NCBI GenBank assembly: GCA_022508265.1
Contig: JAFLVP010000001.1
Span: 94,363-158,362 of the forward strand
Direction: 5' to 3'
Length of the DNA: 64,000 nt
Source of the DNA: Clostridiales bacterium
GTDB lineage: Bacteria; Bacillota; Clostridia; Christensenellales; Borkfalkiaceae
A model generated the notes under the pieces. It was given only the letters and a program-made list of their open reading frames with translations. It was not told the origin of the DNA and searched no databases. Both the position numbers and the translations under genes were made by a program. This document shows, piece by piece, positions 17,691 to 27,699 of the stretch; position 1 is the stretch's first letter, and every line of letters begins with the position of its first letter.

Positions 17691-20028
17691 GGTAATAAAG
17701 ATTACGGGCTTGGACTGCGCCAATTGCGCGCGTGAGCTTGAAGAAGAGATTGAAAAGATAGAGGGCGTAGAAAGCGTAACGGTCGATTTTATGGCGCAGA
17801 AAGTCATAGTTGACTGCGACGGACAGACGCTTGAAAAGGTTATATACTGCTGTAACCACTTTGAAGAGGTTAAGGTAATACCCGAAGAACAGAAAGTTTG
17901 CGGCGAAAAGCAGGAGCGGGGCAGGACGACGCTCAAAATTTCGGGGCTGTGTTGCGCCAACTGCGCCCGCGAGCTCGAAGAAGAGCTCAACAAGATAGAT
18001 GGCGTTGAGGGGACGGTTGACTTTGTCAATTTAAAGGTAATACTGTCCGCAAACAGCGCGGAGGGCTACGAAAAAGCCGTATATACGATAACCCACTTCG
18101 AGGACGTGAAGATAGTCGATGAAAACGCGCCCGCCAAAAAGCAAGGGGTTATAAAAAGTCATTTAAGGGATATTATCTTTATTGCGGTTGCAACCTGCCT
18201 TTTCGTACCCGCGTTCGTACTCGATTTGTTGGAGATACCCAAAGAGATTTTTGCCCTTCGGATTATGAACTACGCGTTCTACGGCGTATCCTACCTTCTG
18301 GTTGGCTGGAAGGTGCTCTTAAACACGGCAAAAAACATAGTTAAGGGCAAGATATTCGACGAAAACTTTTTAATGACGATTGCCTCGGTCGGTGCCATTC
18401 TCTTGGGTATTTTTGCGGGCGACGGCTTTGCAGAGGGCGTTGCCGTAATGCTTTTATACTCGCTCGGCGAGCTCTTGCAGGGCATAGCGGTGGGGTCGTC
18501 GAGAAATTCCATAGCCAAATTAATGGATTTGAAGAGCCAGACGGCGACCCTTATAATCGACGGAGAACAGAAGGTCGTTGCGCCCGAGGAGCTCAAGGTA
18601 GGCGACAGAATTTTAATTAAGGCGGGCGAAAAGGTTCCCGCCGACTGCAAAATCGTAAAGGGCGATACCTCGCTCGATTTAAAGAGCTTAAACGGCGAGT
18701 CCGCCCCCCGCGACGTCAAAGCGGGCGACGAAATACTTTCCGGCAGTATAAACCTTTCCAAAGTAATAGAGGCTGAGGTTGTAAGGGAATACAAGAACTC
18801 GGCGGTCGCTAAAATTCTGGAGCTTGTGGAAAATTCCACGGCTAAAAAGTCTAAACCCGAAAAATTCATAACCAAATTCGCAAAATACTACACTCCCGCG
18901 GTGTGTCTGGCGGCTGTTCTCGTCGCCGCGCTCGTTCCTACGGTTATTTGTGCTGTTTTAAACAGCTTTACTTGGGATACCTACGGCGATTGGATTTACA
19001 AGGCTTTGAACTTCCTCGTAATTTCCTGCCCGTGCGCGCTCGTAATTTCCGTGCCCCTGTCATATTTCTGCGGCATAGGCCGGTGCGCCAAGTTCGGTAT
19101 TTTGGTAAAGGGTTCGACCTGTCTCGATTCTCTCGCACAAAGCACCGTTGCGGCGTTCGATAAGACGGGAACGCTGACGGAGGGCACTTTCGGTATAGTG
19201 AAATATTCAAGCGAAAGAGCTTTAAAACTTGCAACAGGTGCCGAAAAGTTCTCTTCCCACCCAATAGCGGCAGCGTTTACGGGTATAGAGAGCGATTGTA
19301 AAATAGAGGACGCGCAGGAGATTGCGGGCAGGGGCGTTAAATGTATTTGCGATGGCAAAGCTCTTCTCTGCGGAAATGCCGCACTGTTGCAGGAAAACGG
19401 CGTTGAGTTCGAAAAGGTTGAAAGCCTCTCTACGGTTGTCTACGTTGCGTTGGACGGCAAGGAGGTGGGCTTTATAGAGATTGACGACGTAGTAAAGAGC
19501 GGCGCAAAAGAGGTCGTTGCAGAGCTCAAAAAGCAGGGTATAGAGAGCGCCGTTATGCTTACGGGCGACCTCAAGGCAAGGGCGCAAAAAATTGCCGAGG
19601 AAGTGGGACTTGACGGGTTTGAAGCCGAGCTTCTTCCCGACCAAAAGCTTGAAAAGGCTACACTTTTAAAAAGCGAAGATGGGCGCAAGCTGATGTACGT
19701 CGGCGACGGAATAAACGATGCGCCCGTAATGACCGCGGCGGACTGTGCCGTCTCAATGGGTAAGGTGGGCAGCGACGCCGCAATCGAGGCAAGCGATATA
19801 GTGCTCGTTTCTGATAATCTTTCGCTCCTTCCCAAAGGCAAAAAAATCGCAAAGGGAACGCGCCGCATCGTCGTTGAAAATATTGCGGGCTCGCTCGCCG
19901 TAAAGGCGGCTATAATGGCTTTAAGCATTGCCATAACGCCCTTCCCGCTGATAATTTCTATTGTCGCCGACGTCGGAGTTATGCTCGTCGCCGTACTCAA
20001 CGCAATGCGCACAAGCCTTATAAAATAA
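17683..20028 (+). CDS. Heavy-metal (Zn/Cd/Pb-type) translocating P1B ATPase with two N-terminal HMA domains
   Basis: Two GLxCANCARELEEE HMA motifs; SCPCALVISVP; DKTGTLTEG; VGDGINDAPV; ADVGVMLVAVLNAMR. ATG at 17683 overlaps the arsR-type gene by 8 nt. Confidence 0.92.
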   Translation: MIKVIKITGLDCANCARELEEEIEKIEGVESVTVDFMAQKVIVDCDGQTLEKVIYCCNHFEEVKVIPEEQKVCGEKQERGRTTLKISGLCCANCARELEEELNKIDGVEGTVDFVNLKVILSANSAEGYEKAVYTITHFEDVKIVDENAPAKKQGVIKSHLRDIIFIAVATCLFVPAFVLDLLEIPKEIFALRIMNYAFYGVSYLLVGWKVLLNTAKNIVKGKIFDENFLMTIASVGAILLGIFAGDGFAEGVAVMLLYSLGELLQGIAVGSSRNSIAKLMDLKSQTATLIIDGEQKVVAPEELKVGDRILIKAGEKVPADCKIVKGDTSLDLKSLNGESAPRDVKAGDEILSGSINLSKVIEAEVVREYKNSAVAKILELVENSTAKKSKPEKFITKFAKYYTPAVCLAAVLVAALVPTVICAVLNSFTWDTYGDWIYKALNFLVISCPCALVISVPLSYFCGIGRCAKFGILVKGSTCLDSLAQSTVAAFDKTGTLTEGTFGIVKYSSERALKLATGAEKFSSHPIAAAFTGIESDCKIEDAQEIAGRGVKCICDGKALLCGNAALLQENGVEFEKVESLSTVVYVALDGKEVGFIEIDDVVKSGAKEVVAELKKQGIESAVMLTGDLKARAQKIAEEVGLDGFEAELLPDQKLEKATLLKSEDGRKLMYVGDGINDAPVMTAADCAVSMGKVGSDAAIEASDIVLVSDNLSLLPKGKKIAKGTRRIVVENIAGSLAVKAAIMALSIAITPFPLIISIVADVGVMLVAVLNAMRTSLIK

Positions 20029-20038
20029 AATTAAATTT

Positions 20039-20070
20039 TAACGCCGTTGCTTGTAAAGGCAACGGCGTTA
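20039..20070 (+). terminator. Hairpin after P-type ATPase gene
   Basis: taacgccgttgc-ttgtaaag-gcaacggcgtta. Confidence 0.65.
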
Positions 20071-20099
20071 TGTTATACTTGATGTGCGGAGGTGCTTGT

Positions 20100-21812
20100 A
20101 TGCTCAAACAATACATTAAGGCGGCAAAGCGAGAAGTCAAGGCCGACCTTGTATTAAAAAACGCGACCTATCTCGACGTTTTCTGCGGAAAATTGAGAAA
20201 AGGCGATATCGCAATCGTCGGGGAAAAAATCGTCGGCACGGGCGAATACGCGGGCGTAGAGGAGATTGACTGCTCGTCCTTAACCGTTTTACCCGGCTAT
20301 ATCGACGGACACGTTCATATAGAGAGCTCGCAGCTCTCTCCCGAGGGATTTGCGTCCCTGATAGTTCCCCGCGGCACCACGACTATAATTGCCGACCCGC
20401 ACGAAATAACCAACGTGTGCGGAATTGCGGGCTGTGCATATATTGCAAAATCCTCCAAAAACGTTCCTTTGGACGTCAAAATTCAGTTGCCGTCCTGCGT
20501 TCCCGCGACCCCGTTCGAAACGAGCGGCGCAATACTCGCGGGCAAGGATATAGAGGAAAATATCGGCAAAGACTATATATTCGGCTTGGGCGAATTTATG
20601 AATTATCCCGGCGTGGTAAACTGTGACAGTGACGTTTTGAAAAAGCTTGAAGCGGCGCACTCGTCAGGCAAGATTATCGACGGACACGCCCCCTCTTTGA
20701 GCGGTTACGAGCTCAACGCCTATCTATGCGGCGGAATTTCCACAGACCACGAGTGCGTTACGGGCGAGGAAATCGAAGAGAAAATTTCCAAGGGAATGTA
20801 TGTGCATATCCGCCACGGTTCATCTACCCGAAATCTTGAAAATGCCAAATTTATGACGGATGAAAACTACCGTCGTTTTATACTCTGCACGGACGACAGA
20901 CACGCCGCCGATTTAAAGCAAAAGGGGCACATAGACGACGCCCTTAAAAATCTCGTAAAAATGGGCGTAGACCCCATTCGGGCGGTAATATGTGCCACTT
21001 TAAACGCTGCCGAGTGCTATAATTTAAAATTCCGCGGCGGTATTGCACCCTTTTGGCTTGCCGACCTCGTAGCCGTTTCGGATATGAAAAATTTCGAGGC
21101 AAAATACGTTTTCAAGAGCGGAAAACTCGTCGCAAAGGACGGCAAACCCCTCTTTGACACCACGACAAGACACCTGCCTGAGAGCGTTTTAAATACAGTA
21201 AAGCTCAAAGAGATTGGGGCGAAAGATTTCACTCTGACTTTAAAGGGCAATAGAGCAAAGGCAATTACGATAGAACCCGGCGGCATAGTCACGGGCTGTG
21301 AAATTGTAGAGGTGGAAAGTAGGGACGGCGACGTTGTTTTAAAGGGCACCGACCTTTTGAAGCTCGCCGTGGTCGAAAGACATAAAATGACGGGCAATAT
21401 AGGCAAAGCGCTTCTTAAGGGCTACGGCTTTAAGGGCGGAGCGCTCGGCATCACTATTGCGCACGACTCGCACAATATAATTCTTCTCGGCGACGATAAC
21501 GCAAGCTTGGCAAAGGCGGCAAACACCTTGAAAGAAATCGGCGGGGGTATGGTAGTAGTCAATTCAAAGAGCGGGGAAACTCACTCGCTCACCCTCGATA
21601 TAGGCGGGCTCATGTCCTCGCGCGATGCCGAAAGCTTACAGCGCGACAGCCGCACCTTAATAGATTTGGCGCACAAAATGGGCGTAAAGCGTGACTATGA
21701 GGCGTTTATGTCCCTTGCCTTTCTCTCGCTTGCGGTTATCCCCAAATTAAAGCTCTTGGACACGGGACTTTTCGACGTGGAAAAGTTCGGATTTACCGAT
21801 ATTGACGCATAA
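20100..21812 (+). CDS. ade: Adenine deaminase
   Basis: DLVLKNATYLDVFCGKL; PGYIDGHVHIESS; DPHEITNVCG; IDGHAPSLSG; CTDDRHA; IAHDSHNI. ATG at 20100 follows ggagg. Confidence 0.93.
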   Translation: MLKQYIKAAKREVKADLVLKNATYLDVFCGKLRKGDIAIVGEKIVGTGEYAGVEEIDCSSLTVLPGYIDGHVHIESSQLSPEGFASLIVPRGTTTIIADPHEITNVCGIAGCAYIAKSSKNVPLDVKIQLPSCVPATPFETSGAILAGKDIEENIGKDYIFGLGEFMNYPGVVNCDSDVLKKLEAAHSSGKIIDGHAPSLSGYELNAYLCGGISTDHECVTGEEIEEKISKGMYVHIRHGSSTRNLENAKFMTDENYRRFILCTDDRHAADLKQKGHIDDALKNLVKMGVDPIRAVICATLNAAECYNLKFRGGIAPFWLADLVAVSDMKNFEAKYVFKSGKLVAKDGKPLFDTTTRHLPESVLNTVKLKEIGAKDFTLTLKGNRAKAITIEPGGIVTGCEIVEVESRDGDVVLKGTDLLKLAVVERHKMTGNIGKALLKGYGFKGGALGITIAHDSHNIILLGDDNASLAKAANTLKEIGGGMVVVNSKSGETHSLTLDIGGLMSSRDAESLQRDSRTLIDLAHKMGVKRDYEAFMSLAFLSLAVIPKLKLLDTGLFDVEKFGFTDIDA

Positions 21813-21852
21813 CAATCCGGTTAATAAAACGACATAATTCGCGATTATATGG

Positions 21853-21879
21853 TTACGGCGGACGGTCAGTCCGCCGTAA
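21853..21879 (+). terminator. Hairpin after ade
   Basis: ttacggcggac-ggtca-gtccgccgtaa followed by tttcg. Confidence 0.65.
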
Positions 21880-22009
21880 TTTCGTCTATTTTTCAAAAAA
21901 TACACAATTTTCTGCAAAAAAGAATTTTACATTGTTGCTTATTTATAGTACAATTATAAAAGCCGTAATATCGGTAAAAATACGACCAAGCGGCAAAACA
22001 GGAGATTTT

Positions 22010-25000
22010 ATGGGTCTTGTTAAGTATATTCTCGGCTCGGATTCGAGAAGGGCGCTTAAAAAACTTAATAAACTTGCTTTAAAGGTAGAAAGTCTTGAAC
22101 CTAAGTATGCGGCTATGTCCGACGACGAGCTTAAAGGTCAGACTAAAATCTTAAAGGACAGGCTATCGGCAGGCGAAACGCTCGACGACATTATGTTCGA
22201 CGCTTTCGCGGCTTTGCGCGAGGCAAGCTGGCGAGTTCTCAAAATGAAGCACTTCCACGTTCAGATAATCGGCGGTATATGCCTGCATCAGGGCAGAATT
22301 GCCGAGATGAAGACGGGTGAAGGTAAGACGCTCGTTTCAACACTGCCCGCATATTTAAACGCGCTCACGGGCAAGGGCGTTCATATAGTAACCGTAAACG
22401 ATTACCTTGCAAAGCGTGACGCCGAGTGGATGGGTAAGGTTCATAAATTTATGGGACTTACCGTCGGCGTAGTCGTGCCCGGTATGGATGACGACGAAAA
22501 GAAGAAGTCCTACGCCTGCGACATAATCTACGCCACCAACAACGAGCTCGGCTTCGATTACCTGCGTGACAATCTCAAGACCTCGATACCCGCTATGGTT
22601 CAGCGCGAGCTCAACTATTGCATTATAGACGAGGTTGACTCCATCTTAATCGACGAGGCGAGAACTCCACTCATTATTTCGGGCAGGGGCGGCGAAAGCT
22701 CCAAGCTGTACGAGGACGTCGACAGGTTTGTAAGAACGCTGCACGGCGGCTTTGACGACGACAAGAAGGACGCAGAGAAGAAAATACCCTCCCGCCGTAA
22801 AAAGAACGTTTCGGAGGAGGAGCAGGAGGCTCTCAATAACCTTTCCGCCATCTTGGAGGCAATGGAGAATTGGGACTATATCATAGACAGAAAGGACAAG
22901 TCGGTCACGATTACCGAAAAGGGCGCGGAGAAATGCGAAAGATTTTTCGGCATCAAGAACCTCGGCGATATTGAAAACGCCGACTTGAACCATCATATTC
23001 AGCAGGCGTTGAAGGCGCACGAGCTGTTCCACAACGGCGAGGAGTATATCGTATCCGACGACGGCGAAATACTCATAGTCGACGAGTTTACAGGCCGTAT
23101 TTTAAACGGCAGAAGATATTCCGACGGCTTGCATCAGGCAATCGAGGCAAAGGAAAAGGTCAAGGTTAAGGAAGAGAACAAGACTCACGCAACCGTAACC
23201 TTCCAGAACTACTTCCGTCTCTATTCTAAGCTTGCGGGCATGACGGGTACGGCTATGACCGAGGAGGACGAGTTCAGAACAATCTATTCGCTCGACGTCG
23301 TTCCCATCCCCACCAACCGTCCCGTGCAAAGAACGGACATGCAGGACAATATCTATTCCACGGTAGAGGGCAAAAAGCGCGCAATCGTAAGAGAAGTCGT
23401 AGAGCGCCACTCCAAAGGCCAGCCCATACTTATAGGTACCGTAACCGTAGATAAATCGGAAGAAATTTCAAGACTTCTGCTTCGGAACGGCATTAAACAC
23501 AATATTCTAAACGCTAAAAACCACGCACGCGAGGCGGAAATCGTCGCGCAGGCGGGAAGACTCAACGCCGTGACCATCGCAACCAACATGGCGGGCCGCG
23601 GTACGGATATTCTTTTAGGCGGCAACCCCGAATATCTTGCCAAAAAGCGCATGCGCGAGGAAGGCTACGACCACGATATGATTGAAGTGGCAATTTCCTA
23701 CGCCGACAGAGAGTTCTCCGAAGAGGAGCAAAAGGCGCGCGACAGGTACGCAGAGCTCTACGAAAACTATAAAAAAGAAACCGACGCGGAGAAAGAAGAG
23801 GTTATCAAGGCGGGCGGACTTTGCATAGTCGGTACGGAGCGCCACGAGTCGCGCCGTATCGACAATCAGCTTCGCGGCCGTGCGGGACGTCAGGGCGACC
23901 CCGGCGCTTCGGTGTTCTTCATTTCGCTCGAGGACGACCTTGCAGTCAGGTTCGGTGGCGAGAGGATGAAGAGACTGTACGAATTTTTCAAGATAGACGA
24001 TGACACCTCGCTCTCTTCGAAAATGCTTTCAAGGAGCATAGAAAACGCTCAAAAGGCAATCGAGGGCAGGAACTTCGGCATAAGAAAGCACACCCTTCAG
24101 TACGACGAGGTAATGAACGAACAGCGTAAAACCATCTACGGCGAACGTATAAAGGTGCTTAAAGGAGAGGACGTACACGAGCAGATGCTCAAATATATCC
24201 CCGACTACGTGGCTAAAGTCGTTGGCGAGACGGTCAATACCGAGGCAATGCCCGAAAAGTGGGACGAGGAGGCTTTAAACGCCGCTTTAAGGCAGAAAGT
24301 ATACCCCGACGAGTGTGAGTTCGAGATTACCCGCGAGCTGCTTGAAAAGTGGGATTACGAGCGCGCAATAAATAAAATTTCCAAAGAAATTACCAAAGCT
24401 TACGAAAAGAAGATTGAAAATATAAGCGAAATGACCGAAGGTCAGGTGGACTATAAGCAGGTTGAAAGAAACGAGCTTTTAAGAAGCGTAGACAGAAACT
24501 GGATAGACCACATCGATGCTATGGACCAGCTTCGCAAGGGTATAGGACTTCGCGGTTACGCCCAGCAGGACCCCGTAATTGCCTACAAGCAAGAGGGCTA
24601 CGAGATGTTCGAGGAGATGATAGACCGCGTTCAGACTACGACCATTTCAAGGTTACTTAAGGGCAGGATAGTGCGCGTGCAGCCCTCGCGTCCCGTGCCC
24701 GTACAGCAAATGGAGCCACTGCCCGAGCGCAAGGGTATTGCGCCCATGAATGCAGGCGTTGCGGCGCGCGCGCAGGAAATTATGCAAAAGAGATTGGAGG
24801 AGGCTCAAAGGTCGCAAAACGGCTTGACCCCTTCCGCCGCAACAACTCCCTCCGCAGCTTCCACGGGACCCGCCATAGGCGACGCTCCCCTTTCCCCCAA
24901 GGACCTTATGACCAACTCCGAGGGCAAAAGCCTTCCCAAAATAAACGCTAAAAACGAAGTGGGCCGCAACGACCCCTGCCCCTGCGGTAGCGGCAAAAAG

Positions 25001-25036
25001 TATAAAAACTGCTGCTACTGGAAAGACCATAAGTAA
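22010..25036 (+). CDS. secA: Preprotein translocase ATPase SecA
   Basis: MKTGEGKTLVSTLPAYLNAL; VDEVDSILIDEARTPLIISG; GTDILLGGNPEYL; RRIDNQLRGRAGRQGDPG; C-terminal CPCGSGKKYKNCC zinc motif. ATG at 22010 after ggag. Confidence 0.97.
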   Translation: MGLVKYILGSDSRRALKKLNKLALKVESLEPKYAAMSDDELKGQTKILKDRLSAGETLDDIMFDAFAALREASWRVLKMKHFHVQIIGGICLHQGRIAEMKTGEGKTLVSTLPAYLNALTGKGVHIVTVNDYLAKRDAEWMGKVHKFMGLTVGVVVPGMDDDEKKKSYACDIIYATNNELGFDYLRDNLKTSIPAMVQRELNYCIIDEVDSILIDEARTPLIISGRGGESSKLYEDVDRFVRTLHGGFDDDKKDAEKKIPSRRKKNVSEEEQEALNNLSAILEAMENWDYIIDRKDKSVTITEKGAEKCERFFGIKNLGDIENADLNHHIQQALKAHELFHNGEEYIVSDDGEILIVDEFTGRILNGRRYSDGLHQAIEAKEKVKVKEENKTHATVTFQNYFRLYSKLAGMTGTAMTEEDEFRTIYSLDVVPIPTNRPVQRTDMQDNIYSTVEGKKRAIVREVVERHSKGQPILIGTVTVDKSEEISRLLLRNGIKHNILNAKNHAREAEIVAQAGRLNAVTIATNMAGRGTDILLGGNPEYLAKKRMREEGYDHDMIEVAISYADREFSEEEQKARDRYAELYENYKKETDAEKEEVIKAGGLCIVGTERHESRRIDNQLRGRAGRQGDPGASVFFISLEDDLAVRFGGERMKRLYEFFKIDDDTSLSSKMLSRSIENAQKAIEGRNFGIRKHTLQYDEVMNEQRKTIYGERIKVLKGEDVHEQMLKYIPDYVAKVVGETVNTEAMPEKWDEEALNAALRQKVYPDECEFEITRELLEKWDYERAINKISKEITKAYEKKIENISEMTEGQVDYKQVERNELLRSVDRNWIDHIDAMDQLRKGIGLRGYAQQDPVIAYKQEGYEMFEEMIDRVQTTTISRLLKGRIVRVQPSRPVPVQQMEPLPERKGIAPMNAGVAARAQEIMQKRLEEAQRSQNGLTPSAATTPSAASTGPAIGDAPLSPKDLMTNSEGKSLPKINAKNEVGRNDPCPCGSGKKYKNCCYWKDHK

Positions 25037-25057
25037 CTTAAAAAGTTAAATTTTTAC

Positions 25058-25080
25058 AAATTGCCCCCTATATATGCCTT
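25058..25080. repeat. Solo copy of the 23 nt TIR-like repeat (AAATTGCCCCCTATATATGCCTT)
   Basis: 22/23 identical to the reverse complement of 26438-26460. Confidence 0.7.
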
Positions 25081-25130
25081 AAATAACGCATTTTTGATAA
25101 ATTCAGCCCTAATATTAAGAGCAAAAAAAT

Positions 25131-26231
25131 ATGTTCAAAGCAGACGATTACAGATTAAAACTTAAAAGCCTTTCTATAACGCTTGCCGAGGCGAAATATG
25201 CGCTGGATATAGACAATCTCGGCGCACGCCTTGAAAATTTGCGGGCGGAGCAGGAAAAGCCCGAAGTCTGGCAGGACCTTGAAAAGTCGGCAAAGGTCGG
25301 CAGGGAAATCTCTGCAATAGAGGGCAAAATTTCAGCCTACAGGACGGGCGAGAGCGCGCTTGCGGACGCCAACGCCTTTGTTGACCTCATCGAAGAGGCG
25401 GACGACGAAAGCCTTATTCCCGAGCTTGAAAAGATGATTTCAGAGGCGGAAAACGACATAGAGGAGATGCGTATAAAAGCGCTATTGAGGGGCAAGTATG
25501 ACGCAAATAACGCCATTTTGAACCTGCATTCGGGCGCGGGCGGAACTGAGGCTTGCGACTGGACTCAGATGCTCTATCGAATGTACGTGCGCTACTGCGA
25601 ACAACAGGGCTTTAAAGTTACCGAGCTTGACAGTGAGGACGGCGACGAGGCGGGGTTGAAGAGCGTCAGCTTTAAGGTCGACGGCGAGAACGCCTACGGC
25701 TATCTCAAAGCCGAAAAGGGAGTGCACAGGCTCGTGCGCATTTCCCCCTTTGACTCAAACAAGAGAAGGCACACCTCCTTTGCCTCGCTTGAAGTTATGC
25801 CAGAGGTAGACGACGAGGCAGAGATTGAAATAAGAGACGAGGATATAAGAATAGACGTATACCGTTCGTCGGGTGCGGGCGGTCAGAAAGTCAATAAAAC
25901 CGAAACGGCAATCCGCATTACGCACTTCCCCACGGGCATAGTCGTAACCTGTCAGAACGAGCGCAGTCAGCTCCAGAACAAGGCTATGGCGTTTGAGTAT
26001 TTAAGGGCTAAACTCTTGGAAAGGCAGATAGCCGAGCGCGAGGCGGCGGACGCCGAAATCAAGGGCGAAATCAAGAAAATCGAGTGGGGCAGTCAGATAC
26101 GCTCGTACGTTTTCTGCCCTTATACTCTCGTAAAGGACCACCGTACGGGGTACGAAAATTCCGACGTTCAAAAGGTTATGGACGGTGAAATTCAGGGCTT
26201 TATCATAGACTATCTCAAAAAGACCGTTTAA
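25131..26231 (+). CDS. prfB: Peptide chain release factor 2, no programmed frameshift needed
   Basis: RISPFDSNKRRHTSFASLEVMPE (SPF motif), RSSGAGGQKVNKTETAIRITHFPTGI (GGQ); one uninterrupted 366 aa frame. Confidence 0.95.
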   Translation: MFKADDYRLKLKSLSITLAEAKYALDIDNLGARLENLRAEQEKPEVWQDLEKSAKVGREISAIEGKISAYRTGESALADANAFVDLIEEADDESLIPELEKMISEAENDIEEMRIKALLRGKYDANNAILNLHSGAGGTEACDWTQMLYRMYVRYCEQQGFKVTELDSEDGDEAGLKSVSFKVDGENAYGYLKAEKGVHRLVRISPFDSNKRRHTSFASLEVMPEVDDEAEIEIRDEDIRIDVYRSSGAGGQKVNKTETAIRITHFPTGIVVTCQNERSQLQNKAMAFEYLRAKLLERQIAEREAADAEIKGEIKKIEWGSQIRSYVFCPYTLVKDHRTGYENSDVQKVMDGEIQGFIIDYLKKTV

Positions 26232-26460
26232 AATTACCCCCGTAATATGCCTCGATTACGCACTTGCCGGAGTGCGGAAAAAACACACATTTTAATTGAA
26301 ATTATATAAAAATATTATGTTTGCGCGCGCACGTATACGTGTACGCGCAATAATAATCTTTATGAATATTTTTATAAATATGCGCAACTATTACCTAATT
26401 TTCAAACGATTATAAAATTGAGAAAAACCCGTTAAACAAGGCATATATAGGGGGTAATTT
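26231..26460. mobile_element. MITE-like palindromic intergenic element
   Basis: Ends AAATTACCCCCgtAatATGCCT... / ...AGGCATATATAGGGGGTAATTT are inverted; internal TATAAAAATATT/AATATTTTTATA and a central 30 nt near-palindrome 26321-26350 are nested around nearly the same centre. Confidence 0.45.
26321..26350. repeat. 30 nt near-palindrome containing a 27 nt alternating Pu-Py tract
   Basis: ttgcgcgcgcacgtatacgtgtacgcgcaa: 13 of 15 pairs Watson-Crick plus one G-T; 26323-26349 strictly alternates purine/pyrimidine. Confidence 0.8.
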
Positions 26461-26548
26461 CCAAAAATACCCTAAATATGCAGGGCTTGGCAATATATGA
26501 ATACTTATTCGGGACTTTCATCCGAAAAGAATAAACTTATAAAAATTT

Positions 26549-27601
26549 ATGAGCAAAGTACAGCCTTACAACCCCAAAAATTTTATAATTAAGCCCAATC
26601 CCGTGATACTCGGAATCGAGTCGAGCTGCGACGAGACGGCGGCGGCGGTAATACGCGGCAGAGAACTACTTTCGAGCCGCATAATTTCGTCTGCCTCCGA
26701 GCAGGCGAAGTACGGAGGAGTCGTTCCCGAAATCGCCTCCCGCGCCCACACCGACGCGGTTGACGAGGTGGTAGCCCTTGCGATTGAGGACGCGGGAATA
26801 ACCCTTTCGGAGATTGACGGGGTTGCCGTAACCTACGGCGCGGGGCTTTTGGGAGCCCTTCTTGTGGGGGTGTCTTTTGCAAAGTCTCTCGCCTATGCGC
26901 TGGGCGTTCCGCTCATTGCTGTCAACCATATCCGCGGTCATCTTGCGGCGGCGTATCTCGGGGAGCCCGAGCTTAAGCCCCCGTTCGTGACTATGCTTGC
27001 AAGCGGCGGTCACACTGCCGTTTTACACACGCTCGATTACTCGCATTTTGAAGTTATTGCCTCAACCTGCGACGACGCGGCGGGCGAAGCGTTCGACAAG
27101 GTCGCCCGCGTGCTCTCTCTGCCCTACCCCGGCGGGGTCAACGTGGAGAGGCTCGCAAAAGACGGTTCGCCGAATATTCATCTTCCCTCCTGCCTCGTAA
27201 GGGAGGGCAACAACAGATTTTCCTACAGCGGTTTAAAGACCGCGGTGATAAACTACTGTCACAATGCCGAGCAGAAGGGGGAGGAGGTGAACCGTGCCGA
27301 CGTGGCGTGCTCCTTCCAAAGGGCGGCAATCGACCCGCTCGTCAAAAAGACGGTCGAAAGTGCGGTCGCGCTCAAAGTTGGTACCGTAACTGCGGGCGGC
27401 GGGGTTGTTGCCAACGGATACCTTCGGAATACCCTTCAAGCCGAGTGCCGGAAGAGGGGACTCAAGCTCGTTCTGCCAGAAAAGAAGTACTGCACCGACA
27501 ACGCGGCGATGATAGCGGCGGAGGGGCTGATAAAGTATTTAAACGGCGAGTTTGCGCCGCTCTCTTTGAATGCCGCTGCGCAAATTCCGCTCGGGAACTG
27601 A
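26549..27601 (+). CDS. tsaD: tRNA N6-adenosine threonylcarbamoyltransferase TsaD
   Basis: ILGIESSCDETAAAVI; VPEIASRAH; VNHIRGHLAAA; TMLASGGHTAV; FDKVAR; FSYSGLKTAV; GGGVVANGYLR. Confidence 0.96.
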   Translation: MSKVQPYNPKNFIIKPNPVILGIESSCDETAAAVIRGRELLSSRIISSASEQAKYGGVVPEIASRAHTDAVDEVVALAIEDAGITLSEIDGVAVTYGAGLLGALLVGVSFAKSLAYALGVPLIAVNHIRGHLAAAYLGEPELKPPFVTMLASGGHTAVLHTLDYSHFEVIASTCDDAAGEAFDKVARVLSLPYPGGVNVERLAKDGSPNIHLPSCLVREGNNRFSYSGLKTAVINYCHNAEQKGEEVNRADVACSFQRAAIDPLVKKTVESAVALKVGTVTAGGGVVANGYLRNTLQAECRKRGLKLVLPEKKYCTDNAAMIAAEGLIKYLNGEFAPLSLNAAAQIPLGN

Positions 27602-27699
27602 ATTGCGGCTTTGCGTGCCGACACCGACGCTATAAGAGCGGTCTTATAACTTAAATTCCGCTCGGGAACACAATTTAATCTTTCAGACCGAAAAATTGA

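Noticed and set aside
25131-25250. Programmed +1 frameshift site in prfB
   Set aside because: The reading frame is continuous from ATG 25131 through the GGQ region to the stop at 26231, with no internal UGA.
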